Shown piece by piece: positions 23,801-34,324 of a stretch of 64,000 nt of DNA. This stretch comes from Blasia pusilla (lineage: Eukaryota > Marchantiophyta > Marchantiopsida > Blasiales): positions 62,372,001 through 62,436,000 of the forward strand of contig CM114272.1 of the NCBI GenBank assembly GCA_050084515.1. The letters are read 5' to 3'. Every line of letters starts with the position of its first letter. Within the stretch, counting starts at the first letter, position 1. The notes under the pieces are model-generated. The model was not told the origin of the DNA. It made no database searches and worked only from the letters and a program-made list of their open reading frames with translations. Position numbers and translations under genes: made by a program.

Positions 23801-25869
23801 ATTCCTGAATATTTTCCTCCAATCCTCCCGTGTCGGACATGTTGTTAATACCATGGCATACAAAACTACATTTCTTCACAAGAGTATCCTCCCTCTTAGG
23901 ATACGTTCCATTTCTTGAAGTCGTCGAACTGCTAGAGGGTTTGTCCTCATGGAAAATAGGAAGGCCTTTGCCTCTGATCTTTGCGCCAAATCTACATATT
24001 CTAAGCCAGTACCATTTCTTGCTGCGTGCGCAATGCTTCGCTCTATAATTCAGTGAGCACCAACAATCTAGTGAAAACTCAAACTCATCGAAGCTGCGGA
24101 ACACTTGCTTCAATTGTATCCGCTCGGCATGCCTCCTTACTGCACATGATGATCCAGGGTTGTTAATGAATCTAACTTTCACAGCGGCTGATGACTACGC
24201 CACGCCAATAAAAATTGCAAAATGAAGACTTACATTATGTCATCCAAAGTATTTTACTCAGACTACGGCGGCTACTGTGAGTAGGCTAACCTCTGAGAAG
24301 TACAAGACAACTGCAACGGCGGCTATTTAGAGTAGGCTGACCTTTCAGGAGTTCAAAACAACTGCAATGGCTGCTATTTAGGCGGCTATTCTGAGTACTA
24401 TCACCTCTTACTGCAACGGCAACTGCTTTGAGTAGGCTCATCTATCAGGAGTACGAACAACTACAATGGAGGATACTCTGAGTAGCCTCACCTTTGAAGA
24501 GAACAAAATTACTACAACGGCGGCTATTTCGGAGGCTAGTCGAAGTAGCCCAATATCTCCCAAAACCCAAACCACCTACAACGACGGCTAATTCGGCGGC
24601 TATTCTGAGTTGGCTCACCTCTAGTGAAAGTTAGACATCTACAACGGTGGCTAATTCGGTGACTATTCTGAGTTAGCTCACCTCTGAAGAGAACAAAACA
24701 ACTACAACGGCGGCTAATTCGGCGACAAATCTGAGTTAGCTCACCTCTGAGGAGAACAAAAACAACTACAACGGCGGCTAATTTGGTGGATATTCTGAGT
24801 TGGCTCGCCTCTCATGAAAACAAAACGACCACAATGGCGGCTATTTCGGTGGTTATTCTGAGAAGCCCAATCTCTCCCTAAACCAAAACAACTACAAGGG
24901 CGGCTATTCTGAGTTGGCTCACCTCTAGGGAAAGTTAGACATCTACAACGGTGGCTAATTCGGTGACTATTCTGAGTTAGCTCACCTCTGAAGACAACAA
25001 AAAAACTACAATGGCGGCTAATTTGGCGACAAATATGAGTTAGCTCACCTCTGAAAAGATCAAAACAACTACAACGGCGGCTAATTTGGCGGCTATTCTG
25101 AGTTGGCTCACCTCTGAAGAGAACAAAAAAACTACAACGGCGGCTAATTTGTAGGCTATTGTGAGTTGGCTCGCCTCTCATGACAACAAAACAACAACAA
25201 CAACCGCTATCTCGGTGGTTATTCTCAGTAGGCTAAGCTCTCAAGAAAGGAAATCAATTACAAATGCGGCTAAGTCGACCACTCTTATGACTAGGCTCAA
25301 CTCTCAAGACAACAATAATACTATAACGGCTAATTCGGAGGCTAATTTGAGAAGGCGACCCTCTTAGGATAACTACAAAACTACCATGGCAGCTAATTCG
25401 GCGGCTATACTGTGAGGAGGCTTACATCTAAGGAAATCAAAATAACTATAACGGCGGATATTTTCCCGGCTATTCTGAGTAGGATCACCTCTCAGAAAAC
25501 GAATAATCTACAACGGAGGCTTTTTCGATTATGGTGGCGGCTATTGCGACAACAATCATCATTTCTGGATTGAGTTTCCATCTCGGCGGCTATTTTGAGG
25601 CCCACTAAACCCGACGTCATCTTACCTTCTTCCAGGCTGAACCCTTCGAGACAGGGATCATTCTTGGACGTGGAGGCTCGCCATAACTCGAAAGCAGCTG
25701 ATGACTCTATTGATGATGGCCTTCGTTCATAAGATCCACAATTTTGGTCTTTGCGACTAGAACCAGAAAATCCATTGTCATCCAGAGGAAAATGTTGTCT
25801 CCTCAAGTTTGGAAAATCGTCATTAGTACACGAGAGGTCAGGATGTTTGGGTAGCTCGACACCATCCAT
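20848..25869 (-). CDS. MuDR-type MULE transposase, with apparent frameshifts
   Basis: Exon 1 (25626-25869) starts with ATG, MDGVELPKHP, and ends at a good donor. Its phase fits exon 2 at 24187, which opens with the MuDR N-terminal VKVRFINNPGSSCAVRRH. Next come a WRKY/GCM-like zinc domain (CEWRVRCQRHKS, CNLEHTCPGHIHTW; about 23041-23450) and the MULE catalytic core (GLDACHTKNRKYP, IVSDRQKGLLHAV, CAQHLRQNVRTWYG; 22605-22999). The exon ending 22605 joins 22168 in phase. That exon holds a SWIM zinc finger (CNCSCLEFQDTCWPCTH) and a CCHC knuckle (CGHCALQGHNRKTC). Total about 1,000 residues. Frame changes occur near 23590 and, as a likely one-base deletion in a C run, near 23075. Intron 1 carries a 1.3-kb motif array. 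Confidence 0.88.
22189..22604 (-). other. transposase intron with AGCCGCC boxes
   Basis: The intron between donor AGAA|gtaagc (22604) and acceptor ttccag|G (22168) contains two exact tagccgccgtcc boxes (near 22255 and 22302) and several variants such as agccaccgtcc. The surrounding exons carry none, so the motif is restricted to noncoding parts of the gene. Confidence 0.75.
24240..25560. repeat. motif array in transposase intron 1, motif on the minus strand
   Basis: About 20 units of roughly 60 bp contain GGCGGCT (reverse complement of AGCCGCC) once or twice, as in acggcggctaattcggcgg, followed by ctattctgagttggctcacc and a spacer with aacaactac. About 16 exact cores were counted by eye. The array nearly fills intron 1 (24188-25625). 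The orientation of the core is opposite to that of all the arrays further left. Confidence 0.93.
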
Positions 25870-26087
25870 TCTCTAATCAAGCTTATGAACAGTAAACACT
25901 GATTAGTAAACAAATTAACATGTGCCAGAGAGTGTAAGTACGAGTGTTGATCACGATTTGCATGATCATGATCCTAACTCGAAAGTGACAAACCCTAACT
26001 CGGGATTGTTCCTATATCCAAAACATTTGGGCTAGAGTAACTACGTAGAAGAACATTTCTACCAACCGGTGGGAACTCTGACGTGGC

Positions 26088-26177
26088 AGTTCATAGGGGC
26101 CACTCAAGCAAGAGATTTTGTAGGGGGGCCACTTAAGCAACATAAGTAGGGCAAGGGGCCACTTAAGCAAATTCATG
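26088..26177 (-). repeat. right terminal inverted repeat of the MULE
   Basis: Its reverse complement matches 8445-8533 at about 90% identity and also holds three cttaagtggcccc-type boxes. It is followed directly by the second copy of the target duplication. Confidence 0.9.
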
Positions 26178-26186
26178 TGTGAAAGC
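26178..26186. repeat. right 9-bp target-site duplication of the MULE
   Basis: TGTGAAAGC, identical to 8436-8444. Removing 8445-26186 would restore a continuous empty site. Confidence 0.93.
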
Positions 26187-28020
26187 ACATACTTTCGCTT
26201 TGAGAAGAAGGATCTAGTTAGGATACGTGAGAGCGTTCAGGGTTCCTAATCTTGAACGCCTCCGTGAATGCCTCGTCCCGCTTCTTGAATGCTCCCTACC
26301 ATAATGTCCATGGTATATTTTGGATTCAAAAGACAAGTGATAAACTCTCCGGTGTCGCCATTTGAAAATCACTCTTTTGATAATTGTATAGATAATGAGA
26401 TGCCCGAGGGATGTCTTGTCTACTATTTTGTAACTTCCAAGAAATACCACCACGTGAGTATTTGGAAATACTCGCATGAAAAGACTGTCATAAGCAAGAG
26501 GCTAAACAAATTGTTTTCTTGGGGTCCCTTAGACTTTAGCAACTCTTTGAATCCAAAAGCTTTACTCCCTTTGATAGTAAGATAAGAAACTCTCTACATT
26601 GGCTAGAAGATACGTATGGGGTGATCTTTCGTATGGCACTTTTCATGGAGACTTTAGTTTTGGTATTTGGAATAGGAGATCAAATTTTTTTTGCAAATGA
26701 GTTCATTAAGGTATGTTTGAGGTTTTCACCCTTATTCATACAAATTATTACCTTTTTCAATCAAATCTTTAAATTTTTGTCTCAAATAATTATTTTCAAA
26801 AATTATGAAGTATTTCATTATATTCATTGAACTTGTCTATGCTCGAGCAAGAAAATGAGGTTTAATCTAGAAGAGAAGTCAATCTATACTAACACCAATA
26901 TGAAGAGCTAGATAGATGTTAGAAGAGAAGTTGAAGAGAAGTTGTGAACAAGGAGGTAATTAAAGAAAAGAAAAATCCCACAGAAAATCAAATTATTTAA
27001 CATGTGCTCATATATTCGTATTCATTATTGATTATGAATTGAATGCTCAAATAAATAGCGTCGTCAATGCACATATTTTCAAGGTGGAATACAAGGTGGT
27101 CGTCTTGTGCAATTAGCGATTTAAGAAGGAAAATACAAAAAAAATGAGAAGAAAATTTTAATCTTATTTAGTGGGCATGCAAGTTATGAGAATATCCTAG
27201 TGATGTAGAGAAAGTTTGAGAGTAAAATGTTTGTCTAGTTCAAATTTGATGAGGAAGATAGATATTTATTATAGTGATTTGGACTATGGGTTTTCGAGAA
27301 GAAATAAGAAATGGCAAGTTGAAGATGAATTATTCTCAATTATGCAATTAGAATAATCAAGGTTTGACATTATGTTATATTTTGGAAATATGGGCTCATA
27401 TCCATAAGATTATCATTGATCATGATCTTTTCGATCGAACAGAGGAGAGGAAGAAGTGCTATCATGATGATCATTCTACATTAATATGATAGATTATGAG
27501 AAGTCCTTGAGGCCTATTAATTTTCTTATGGATGGAAGTAACATAGCTCAACCAAGTAAAGAGAGCATAGATTATTCAAATGAAGATGAAGATGAAATCA
27601 ATACGGAGATGATTCATGAGGATGCAAGAGATATACTACATAATCTCAGGCGGGTTTTAGTTGGTGCGGATCCTAATGTGATTGGGTAGGTCTAATCGAT
27701 ATAATAGTCGAAGGAAAATTATCTTAAGTCGGGGGATGGCGACTACGGCATATGTGGTTGTATTGGTAGATTCATCATGGTTGGTAGGGTTATTACGTAA
27801 GCGAATCGTTGGTCTGGATCAGCATGAACTGTGAGCGTTTGGACCACGTCATTGAACTTTACTTGCTTGACCCCTAAAATCTAAGTTGAACGTCATAAAT
27901 CCATCGTATCTTGGATTTTCCAATAGGATCAACATCCCAAAAATAATTTCCCAATAGGATTTGATGTTTGATCCTATTGAATTTTCCAATACGATGAGCA
28001 TCCCAAAATAAGGTTAATTA
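26187..28020. other. A/T-rich intergenic stretch without an assigned gene
   Basis: Several short open frames exist on the plus strand, the best at 27486-27689 (67 aa, acidic, MIDYEKSLRPINFLMDG). None shows a recognisable domain or splice partner. The composition is typical of decayed repeat DNA. Around 27940-28015 a segment with ttttccaata and gagcatcccaaaa is imperfectly duplicated. Confidence 0.5.
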
Positions 28021-28678
28021 TCAAAGAGGTGAGAACCAATTTTGGAGTACGATTAGCCTTTGGGGAAGTTGATTGTATTTTGGACTATAACGTTTAGCTC
28101 CAAGATGCGTTCGGGACAAAGATAGGCGTATTTGAAAGCTTATTCCGTGGCGCTTCCAATGCACCAAAGATCTTGGCAAACGCATAAGTAGAGTTTGGGA
28201 TATTGGCCGAAAATGATTGTGAGAGCAATTAGGTTGAGGGAGCCAGCCGTAGATGCCAGCCGGGATGGAACGTGAGTTTGGCGTTGGAACTCGAAACCCA
28301 AATCTGACCCAAGGGAGAGGATTTTGGACGCCATACTTGGATTTCAGCCCCTGATTCATTTTGTGTGAGTCTTGGTTAAGGACTCATTGGATGTCCATCG
28401 GACAGTTGCGCGAAACGTTGTTTGATGTTTCCGATCTGATCAGAAAGTCTGTCCCAAGTCTTTGGATACTTGCTTGTGTTGTAAATCATGAAATTAGGAA
28501 GGTTGAGCTTGATGAGAGATTGAGACGAGAAACTCAGAAAGTTAGCTCGGTGATTGATCCAACATCCGACTAACCAGAGTGCGTATTTGGATGCAGATCA
28601 ACGTTGAGAGCGTGACCTATTAAACTCACGCTTCAGCAATAACAAAGATTGACGCTCAAGGAGAACAGACGCACGACA
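28021..28678 (+). repeat. 5' LTR of the chromovirus, 5'-truncated
   Basis: From gaggtgagaacc onward it aligns with 33065-33868, ending gcacgaca against gcacaaca. The first 250 bp of the LTR, present in the 3' copy (32819-33064), are absent. A segment of the 3' copy around 33290-33465, including its telomere-like repeats, is also missing here. Confidence 0.8.
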
Positions 28679-28680
28679 CG

Positions 28681-28692
28681 TGGTATCAGAGC
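28681..28692 (+). promoter_or_regulatory. primer binding site for initiator tRNA-Met
   Basis: TGGTATCAGAGC lies two bases after the LTR end. It is the standard plant LTR-retrotransposon primer site. Confidence 0.85.
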
Positions 28693-29051
28693 AAATCCTT
28701 GATGAGCGTGAACTTGGAGCCAGCCGTAGAAGATCTGGACATTTGAGAAGAACACAAGGTAGCTGGAAGATCTCGACGCTCGAGGAGGTACGCCAGAGAC
28801 GAGGAGGAGATCTGAGAAAGCAAGGAGTCGCAAATGGCGAGCAAGGGCGAAGAACCAAGGAAGCCGTGAGTCAAATAAAAAAGGTTGAGAGACGAATCAT
28901 TGACGGACCGTGAGCTAGAGGAGGAGATAGCGGTCCCGAAGTGCCGAGTCCCAAATATAAGGATGTTCCAAACGCAAATCTTCCGCGGGGCCTTGCTCCA
29001 AACTCAAACGACCCGGCTTTTTACATCCAAATGATGAATTTGATCTAGGTA

Positions 29052-29890
29052 GTGGAGCACCAAATGGCTGAACAAAATAAGATGATCGTAGAACTCAAGT
29101 CGAATGGAGCCTCTAGCTCCGGCAAGAAGCTTTGTAAGATAAATTTGCCAACGCCATTCACAAGAATGGAATTTTCTCAGAAAGTGAGTGAGTTTCTCAC
29201 GAAACTCGAACTTTACTTCGAAGCGCAAAATACATATGAGCAAGATAAGGTGACTATAGCGGTCTCGTTTCTGAAGGATCACACTCTCCATTGGTGGACT
29301 GCTCATCGTAAAGCACATGCCGTGGAAGGACTTTGAGTTGGGAAGATTTCAAGGGGTTGATTGGTAACTAACTTACTCTGGAATATTAGGAGTAATGGGA
29401 TGGTGTGGAGTTTGTGAGGCTGCGCCAAAGCGGATCCCTTAGCGCTTATGTGTAAGAGTTCAGTGTACAAATGAGCTTACTTTGCACGGATGAATTTACA
29501 AAGAAGGAGATCTTCTTAAGTGGATTTAAATCGAGCGCTGAAAAGTTCGTCTTTCGTATGCCTCACATTTCAGAGACGTACGCGGAGCTTATGAGGCTAG
29601 CGGACCGGATAGGGGATGATGAAGTCCAAACCAAAACCCTTTGAGTCGAAAAGTTTTTCTAAATTATTGAAAAACTTAGAAACGTCCAAGAGGGTTTGGA
29701 ATGGGGGCTAGCGTGACCACGCTAGCAGCGCAATGAGTGCCTTGCCCCAGCAGCGCAACGAGTGGAACTCAACGCGAAGCCAAGAGGGCTACCGTTCCCA
29801 AAGTCACCAAACGCCAAAGTGATTTGCTACAATTGTGGCGAACCCGGGCATATGACTAAGGAATGTGTGAGGCTTAAGGTTAGTAAATTG
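29052..29890 (+). pseudogene. chromovirus gag with zinc knuckle, broken
   Basis: The frame MEHQMAEQNKMIVELKSNGA continues to the gag core (FLTKLELYFEAQNTYEQDKV, FLKDHTLHWWTAHR), then is broken by stops. A CCHC knuckle (CYNCGEPGHMTKEC) is readable at 29829-29870. Gag forms the particle and the knuckle binds RNA. Frames shift several times between 29336 and 29820. Confidence 0.75.
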
Positions 29891-29950
29891 AGCATCTAGC
29901 TAAACTAGTTATTGGTGGGAGATCTAGGTTCTCTCTGAGTCACCAAGAGA

Positions 29951-30790
29951 ATGCCCAATTTGGTTTCAAGATCCAAGATCAAGCTCTTGGGGCATGTGGT
30001 TAGTGTAGATGGAGTGAGTCCAAACATGGAGAAGGTAAACGCGATTTCCGAATGGGAATCACCTTCCATTATGAAGGGGATGAGGAGGTTCATCGAAGTG
30101 GACCAATTTTACCGGATATACGTGAAGAACTTTTCGGGAATAGTGAAACCTCTCACAGATTGAATCGTCAAGTTTGCCAACACAACATGAACCGAGGAAG
30201 TGGATAAAGCGTTCAACCGAGTCAAGGAGATCCTCTCGCTGGAACCAGTTCTGAAGTTGCCTAAACTCCCAACCATTCGAGGTGCACATTGATCCTAGTG
30301 ATTTCGCGATTGCAGGAATGTTGGTGCAAAAAGGGAGATATGTAGCATACGAGAGCAAGAAGCTTAGTGACACCGAAAGGAGATGATCCACTCATGAGAA
30401 AAAAAAGATGTTCGCGGTGGTTCATTGCTTGAGGAAGTGGCGTCACTATCTAGGACTTCACAAGACTTGAGTATTTTGAGACCCAAAAAATTGCTCAAGT
30501 ATTTTGAGACCTAAGATCGTGTAACATCGAAGTAACTTCGATGGCACGATACCTTGGAGTTGACGAATGTGGAGCTAATCCACAAGCCGGGGGAAGACAA
30601 TGTCATTCCAGATGTGTTAAGGGATGAGCATATGCCATCGACGACACAAGTCTTGAGAGCAATGTTCTCTAATGAAACAGATATGGAAAGAAGGATTCAT
30701 GAGGGATACATGAAGAATGCGCAAGCGAGTGAGTACCTTAGGAAGTTGAAGTAGGGCGAGAAGAGGGCCAATCTAACTTTGAGGCACGGC
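29951..30790 (+). pseudogene. chromovirus pol: end of reverse transcriptase and RNase H remnants
   Basis: Only the reverse-transcriptase C-terminus remains (LLGHVVSVDGVSPNMEKV, IYVKNFSGIVKPLTD). It begins within 100 bp of the gag knuckle, so protease and the catalytic YxDD region have been deleted. RNase H traces follow with stops and frameshifts, ending in IHKPGEDNVIPDVL near 30580. Confidence 0.8.
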
Positions 30791-30869
30791 TTGCTAAGAT
30801 TTAAGCAGAGCAAGATCTATGTAGGCCAAGGCAAGTTACGGACCAAAGTGTTTGTGGAATGTGATGATG

Positions 30870-31640
30870 GACCTTAGGCAGGACATAAAGAGGAGAAATC
30901 CACTCTTGTTATTTTGGCCAAGAGGTTCTTCTGGCCCAACATGAAGGAAGATGTTACTCAAAATGTGAAGACCTATGTGACCTGTCAGGCAAACAGAGTT
31001 TCTTATGCGAAGAAGCAAGGCTTACTTCATCCTTTGTCGATCTTGGAAGGATGCTTGCAAAGCATTAGCATGGATTTCATTACGAGTCTAGCGGCAACCT
31101 TGGATACAATGCTATACTTGTGATAGTTGATAGGTTTATCAAGTTGGGGAGGTTTGTGCAGACGAGAGAATCTCCGAAGGCCTACACGACTTCTTGCCTG
31201 TTCCTAGATGGTCGGTGGCGAGCTCATGGATTGCCTACGAGCATTGTGTCCAATCGAGATCCAAAGTTTACTAGTGCCTTTTGGAAATATCTATTCATGA
31301 GGTTTAGGACCAAACTCAGCTTTAGTACGGCCTTCCATCCTCAAACGGATGGGCAAACAGAAAAAGTAAACTAAGTCGTGAACCAGTACTTAAGGAATTA
31401 TGTGAGTGTGGACCAAAGAGATTGGGCAAAGTGGCTAAGTATGGCCGAGTATTGTTACAACTCGACCAAACATTTTGCAAGTGGAGAATCTCCGTTTCTT
31501 CTGGCATATCAAAGAGAACTAGAAGGGCCTATTGACTTGGCCCTTTCGAGGGGCGCTACATCGGCACACACTTGTCAAGCAACGGCCGAATGTTTGTTAG
31601 TGGAAATGCATGAACGACAAGAGTGAGCGAGGAGAAGTCT
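30870..31640 (+). pseudogene. chromovirus integrase
   Basis: The zinc-binding region (FFWPNMKEDVTQNVKTYVTC), catalytic-core segments (ISMDFITSL, GLPTSIVSNRDPKFTSAFW, FHPQTDGQTEKVN) and the following WAKWLSMAEYCYNSTKH are all recognisable in successive frames. The D, D and second-half motifs are readable, but stops and frameshifts separate them. Confidence 0.85.
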
Positions 31641-31964
31641 TGCCAAGGCTCAACTAAGGTACGTGAAGCATGCTAACAAAAGTTGGCGCCAAGTGAGTTT
31701 CCAAGTTGTGGTTGAGTGTAAAGAATCTCACTGTTCCGAAGGAATTGTCCGTGAAATTGTCAGCCAAGTATGTTGGACCGTGTGTGATCAAGGCAAAGCC
31801 GTTTGAGGATGAGTACACATTCGAGTTGCCAAACGAGTTCAAGATTCACCGACTTTCCATGTGTTATTATTGAAGAAGTGTTTTCAAGACAATCTGTGTC
31901 CGGAATGAAGGATTGTGTTGAGACCACAACCGGTCATCAGAAATAAGGAACCAAATTTGAGGTG

Positions 31965-32125
31965 CAGACCATTATGCGTTCTCGACGTAGATCCGTCAAG
32001 TACGAGTACTTGGTCAAGTGGAAAGGCTACCATGTGAAAGAGGCGACTTGGATTTTGGAGGCGGATCTTGAACACGCGCAAGAGGCATTGCAAGACTTCA
32101 AATGGATGCAAGATAGGCACATACG
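31965..32125 (+). pseudogene. chromodomain at the integrase C-terminus
   Basis: RSRRRSVKYEYLVKWKGYHV continues into EATWILEADLEHA, a clear chromodomain with its aromatic residues. In chromoviruses this domain follows integrase and directs insertion to methylated heterochromatin. It identifies the element as a chromovirus. Confidence 0.85.
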
Positions 32126-32818
32126 TTAGTACATAGTGAAGAAAAGGACATAACTTGTGACCGGGAAGCTTGGGCCAATAACCCGTTGTAACTAGAAAAG
32201 TTTAGTTGTTGCAATAAAGAATGCATGGATTTGGAGATTCGATGCTAGTGATTGTGATTTTGAGTTTGGTAGTGCATGGCAATGAGTAGTTCTTCATATG
32301 CTTAGGATGTAAGTCATGGAGGCCAAACAATGAGTATTTGAGATGAGAGCTTGTATTCGGATAAGGCATCTAGATCAGGACCAAGTGTTGAGGTACGAGC
32401 ATTTGGACCCGCCCTAACGTCGGCGAGGTAGATTAGTCAGTCTTAGGGTTTGTGGTGATCTCATTCATATTGCATGAGTGAACTTAGTGATGCGCCTAAG
32501 TAGAATACGAGTGATCCAAAAGTAGTACGAGTTGGCTAGATAAAGAGACGGTTGTTTACAAATAGTGAGTCAAGTGTTACGTTGCAGACTTAGTTAGCTC
32601 ATTTTGATAGTTTAGATTAGTTCGGAAAAACTGGTCTAGGCTAATTGAAGTGAAGAAGCTAATAATTCTAACTGCTACAAGCGACAGCCTAAGACTTAAG
32701 CCAAATGTGGAATTGCGGGTTAGCTACCAAAACGCAATTCATGTTAAAGGTCGGCTTCCCAGAACTTACCATTAAAAAAGTTTTGTGTTGATGAGGACAT
32801 CAACCTTCTAAGGAGGGG

Positions 32819-33868
32819 TGAGAGTCGCAACCCAAATAACCAAACGAACACCAAATAAGCGCCAAGCGGAAAATCAGAACTCTAGTGGACTCACGCTACG
32901 ATGATCGCGCTTTGGAGAGGCTTTTGGAAGGTCTCTGGGAAAAGTCCAAGAGACAAAATGCAGAACATAGTTGTGCATTTCATGCGTCAGTGATCACGAC
33001 CACGAAACCTAGACCAAATGCAAACCAAGACTTGAGATGAGTTGAGTCTTGGAAGGTTGGTTGCCAAAGAGGTGAGAATCAGTTTTGGAATGCGATTAGC
33101 ATTTGGGGAAGTTGACTATATTTCGGACTATAACGTTAAGCCCCAAGATCCGTTCGGGACAAAGAAAGGCACATTGGAAAGCTTATTCCGTGGCGCTTCC
33201 AAAGCACCAAAGATCTCAGAAAACGCATTCGTAGAGGCTGAGATATTGGCCGAAAACAACTGTGAGAGCAATCGGATTGAGGGCTACTTTGAGGGGCCGG
33301 CTGTCCTTCCCTAAAGTTAGGGGGATCCGGAGATCTCCACAAGTAATTTTCAGGGAGGAGTCTCTCCAAGAAGTCTTGGAACACGAATCCCCACTTTGAG
33401 CACCAAATGGCGTCTCAAGGGCAGGGTTTAGGGTTTAGGGTTTAGGGTTTAGGGTTTAGGCATTGGAACTCGAAACCCAAATCTGACCCAAGGGATTGGA
33501 CTTTGTACGCCACACTTGGATATCGACCCGTGATTCATTTTGTGTGAGTCTCGGTTAAGGATTCATTGGATGTCCATCAGACAATTGGAACCGTCAGGCG
33601 CGAAACGCCGTTTGAGGTTCCTAAACTGATTAGAAAGTTTGTCCCAAGTCTTTCGAGACTTGCTTGTGTTGTAAATCGCGGAACTAGGAAGGTTGAGCTT
33701 GCTGAGAGATTGAGACGAGAAACTTGGAAAGTTAGCCCGGTGATTGATCCAACATCCGACTAACCATAGTGCGTGTTTGGATGCAGATCAACGTTGAGAT
33801 CGTGACCTACCGAACGCAGGCTTCCGCAACAACAAAGATTAACGTTCAAGGAGAGTAGGCGCACAACA
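32819..33868 (+). repeat. 3' LTR of the chromovirus
   Basis: It starts TGAGAGTCGCAACCC after a purine tract and ends gcacaaca, about 1,050 bp. It contains an array of plant telomere repeats not found in the 5' LTR. Confidence 0.8.
33423..33461 (+). repeat. interstitial plant telomere repeat (TTTAGGG, about 5 copies)
   Basis: Five consecutive gggttta units lie inside the chromovirus 3' LTR. The corresponding place in the 5' LTR (near 28275) has none. The repeat matches the Arabidopsis-type telomere and supports a green-plant source. Confidence 0.95.
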
Positions 33869-34324
33869 CAACTTCTACTTTCAAGTACATTCTTCCTTGT
33901 TTTATCTTTAGCTTTAAAAGATTTTTATTTCTCTACCCCAAGTAAAAGACTTATTATAAAAGAAAAATGAGATTTCACTCATACGATGGCGGCGACAGCC
34001 TACCAACTCGGTTACAACTTTTTATTCAGATATCTTACTGGTGTACCATTTTTGTGTAGCTTCTCGATCTACGTCAACGTCAAATCAATTTTTCCTTTTT
34101 ACCTTTCTTAAAAAACTAACGGGGAGAGTCATGCAACTTGTAATCTCTTTCTCATATGAATTTTTGTAAGGATTTCGCATTGATTATTGGCAATAAAAAT
34201 ATGAAATCTGTATAAATAGCAACGAGAGAACTACACGGTGTTCTTGAGAGTACTGATGTGGAGCAATCCTCCCCCATACTTGATTTCCAACAAAATTTAG
34301 GCAATGCTTTCGTGTGTTTTTATT
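33869..34324. other. intergenic stretch, no gene seen
   Basis: A/T-rich sequence without a supported reading frame or element end. Confidence 0.5.

Larger units (their letters stand above)
8445..26177 (-). mobile_element. complete Mutator-like DNA transposon (MULE), 17,733 bp
   Basis: The element is bounded by ~90-bp inverted repeats and a perfect 9-bp target duplication. It holds a MuDR-type transposase gene (20848-25869) and a second multi-exon gene (9116 to about 14745), both on the minus strand. In between and in introns it carries at least five repeat arrays, most of them built on the motif AGCCGCC. A solo LTR has inserted at 18613. Autonomous MULEs are often 4-8 kb, so this one is large, mainly because of the arrays. 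The TIRs are about 90% identical and the target duplication is unaltered, which argues for moderate age. The transposase has at least one apparent frameshift, so this copy may no longer be autonomous. Confidence 0.93.
28021..33868 (+). mobile_element. decayed Ty3/gypsy chromovirus
   Basis: Direct LTR-like repeats (28021-28678, truncated at its 5' side, and 32819-33868) flank a broken gag-pol on the plus strand. Directly after the 5' LTR is TGGTATCAGAGC (28681-28692), complementary to the 3' end of initiator tRNA-Met, the usual primer site. A purine tract aaggaggggtg precedes the 3' LTR. Gag, zinc knuckle, RNase H remnants, integrase and chromodomain are recognised; protease and most of reverse transcriptase are missing. 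Many stops and frameshifts show it is inactive. Confidence 0.9.

Noticed and set aside
24741-25181. Open frame with a repeated RGEPTQNSRQISRRCS peptide on the minus strand
   Set aside because: It is the translation of the intron 1 motif array; the proven exon junction 25626/24187 skips it.
8600-25560. CRISPR-like array interpretation of the repeats
   Set aside because: Units are contiguous and diverged with no unique spacers, the genome is eukaryotic, and there are no cas genes.
31965-32125. Host chromodomain gene
   Set aside because: It follows integrase in the same strand and order as in chromoviruses.
33423-33461. Chromosome end
   Set aside because: Only five repeats, inside an LTR, with ordinary sequence on both sides; interstitial, not a telomere.
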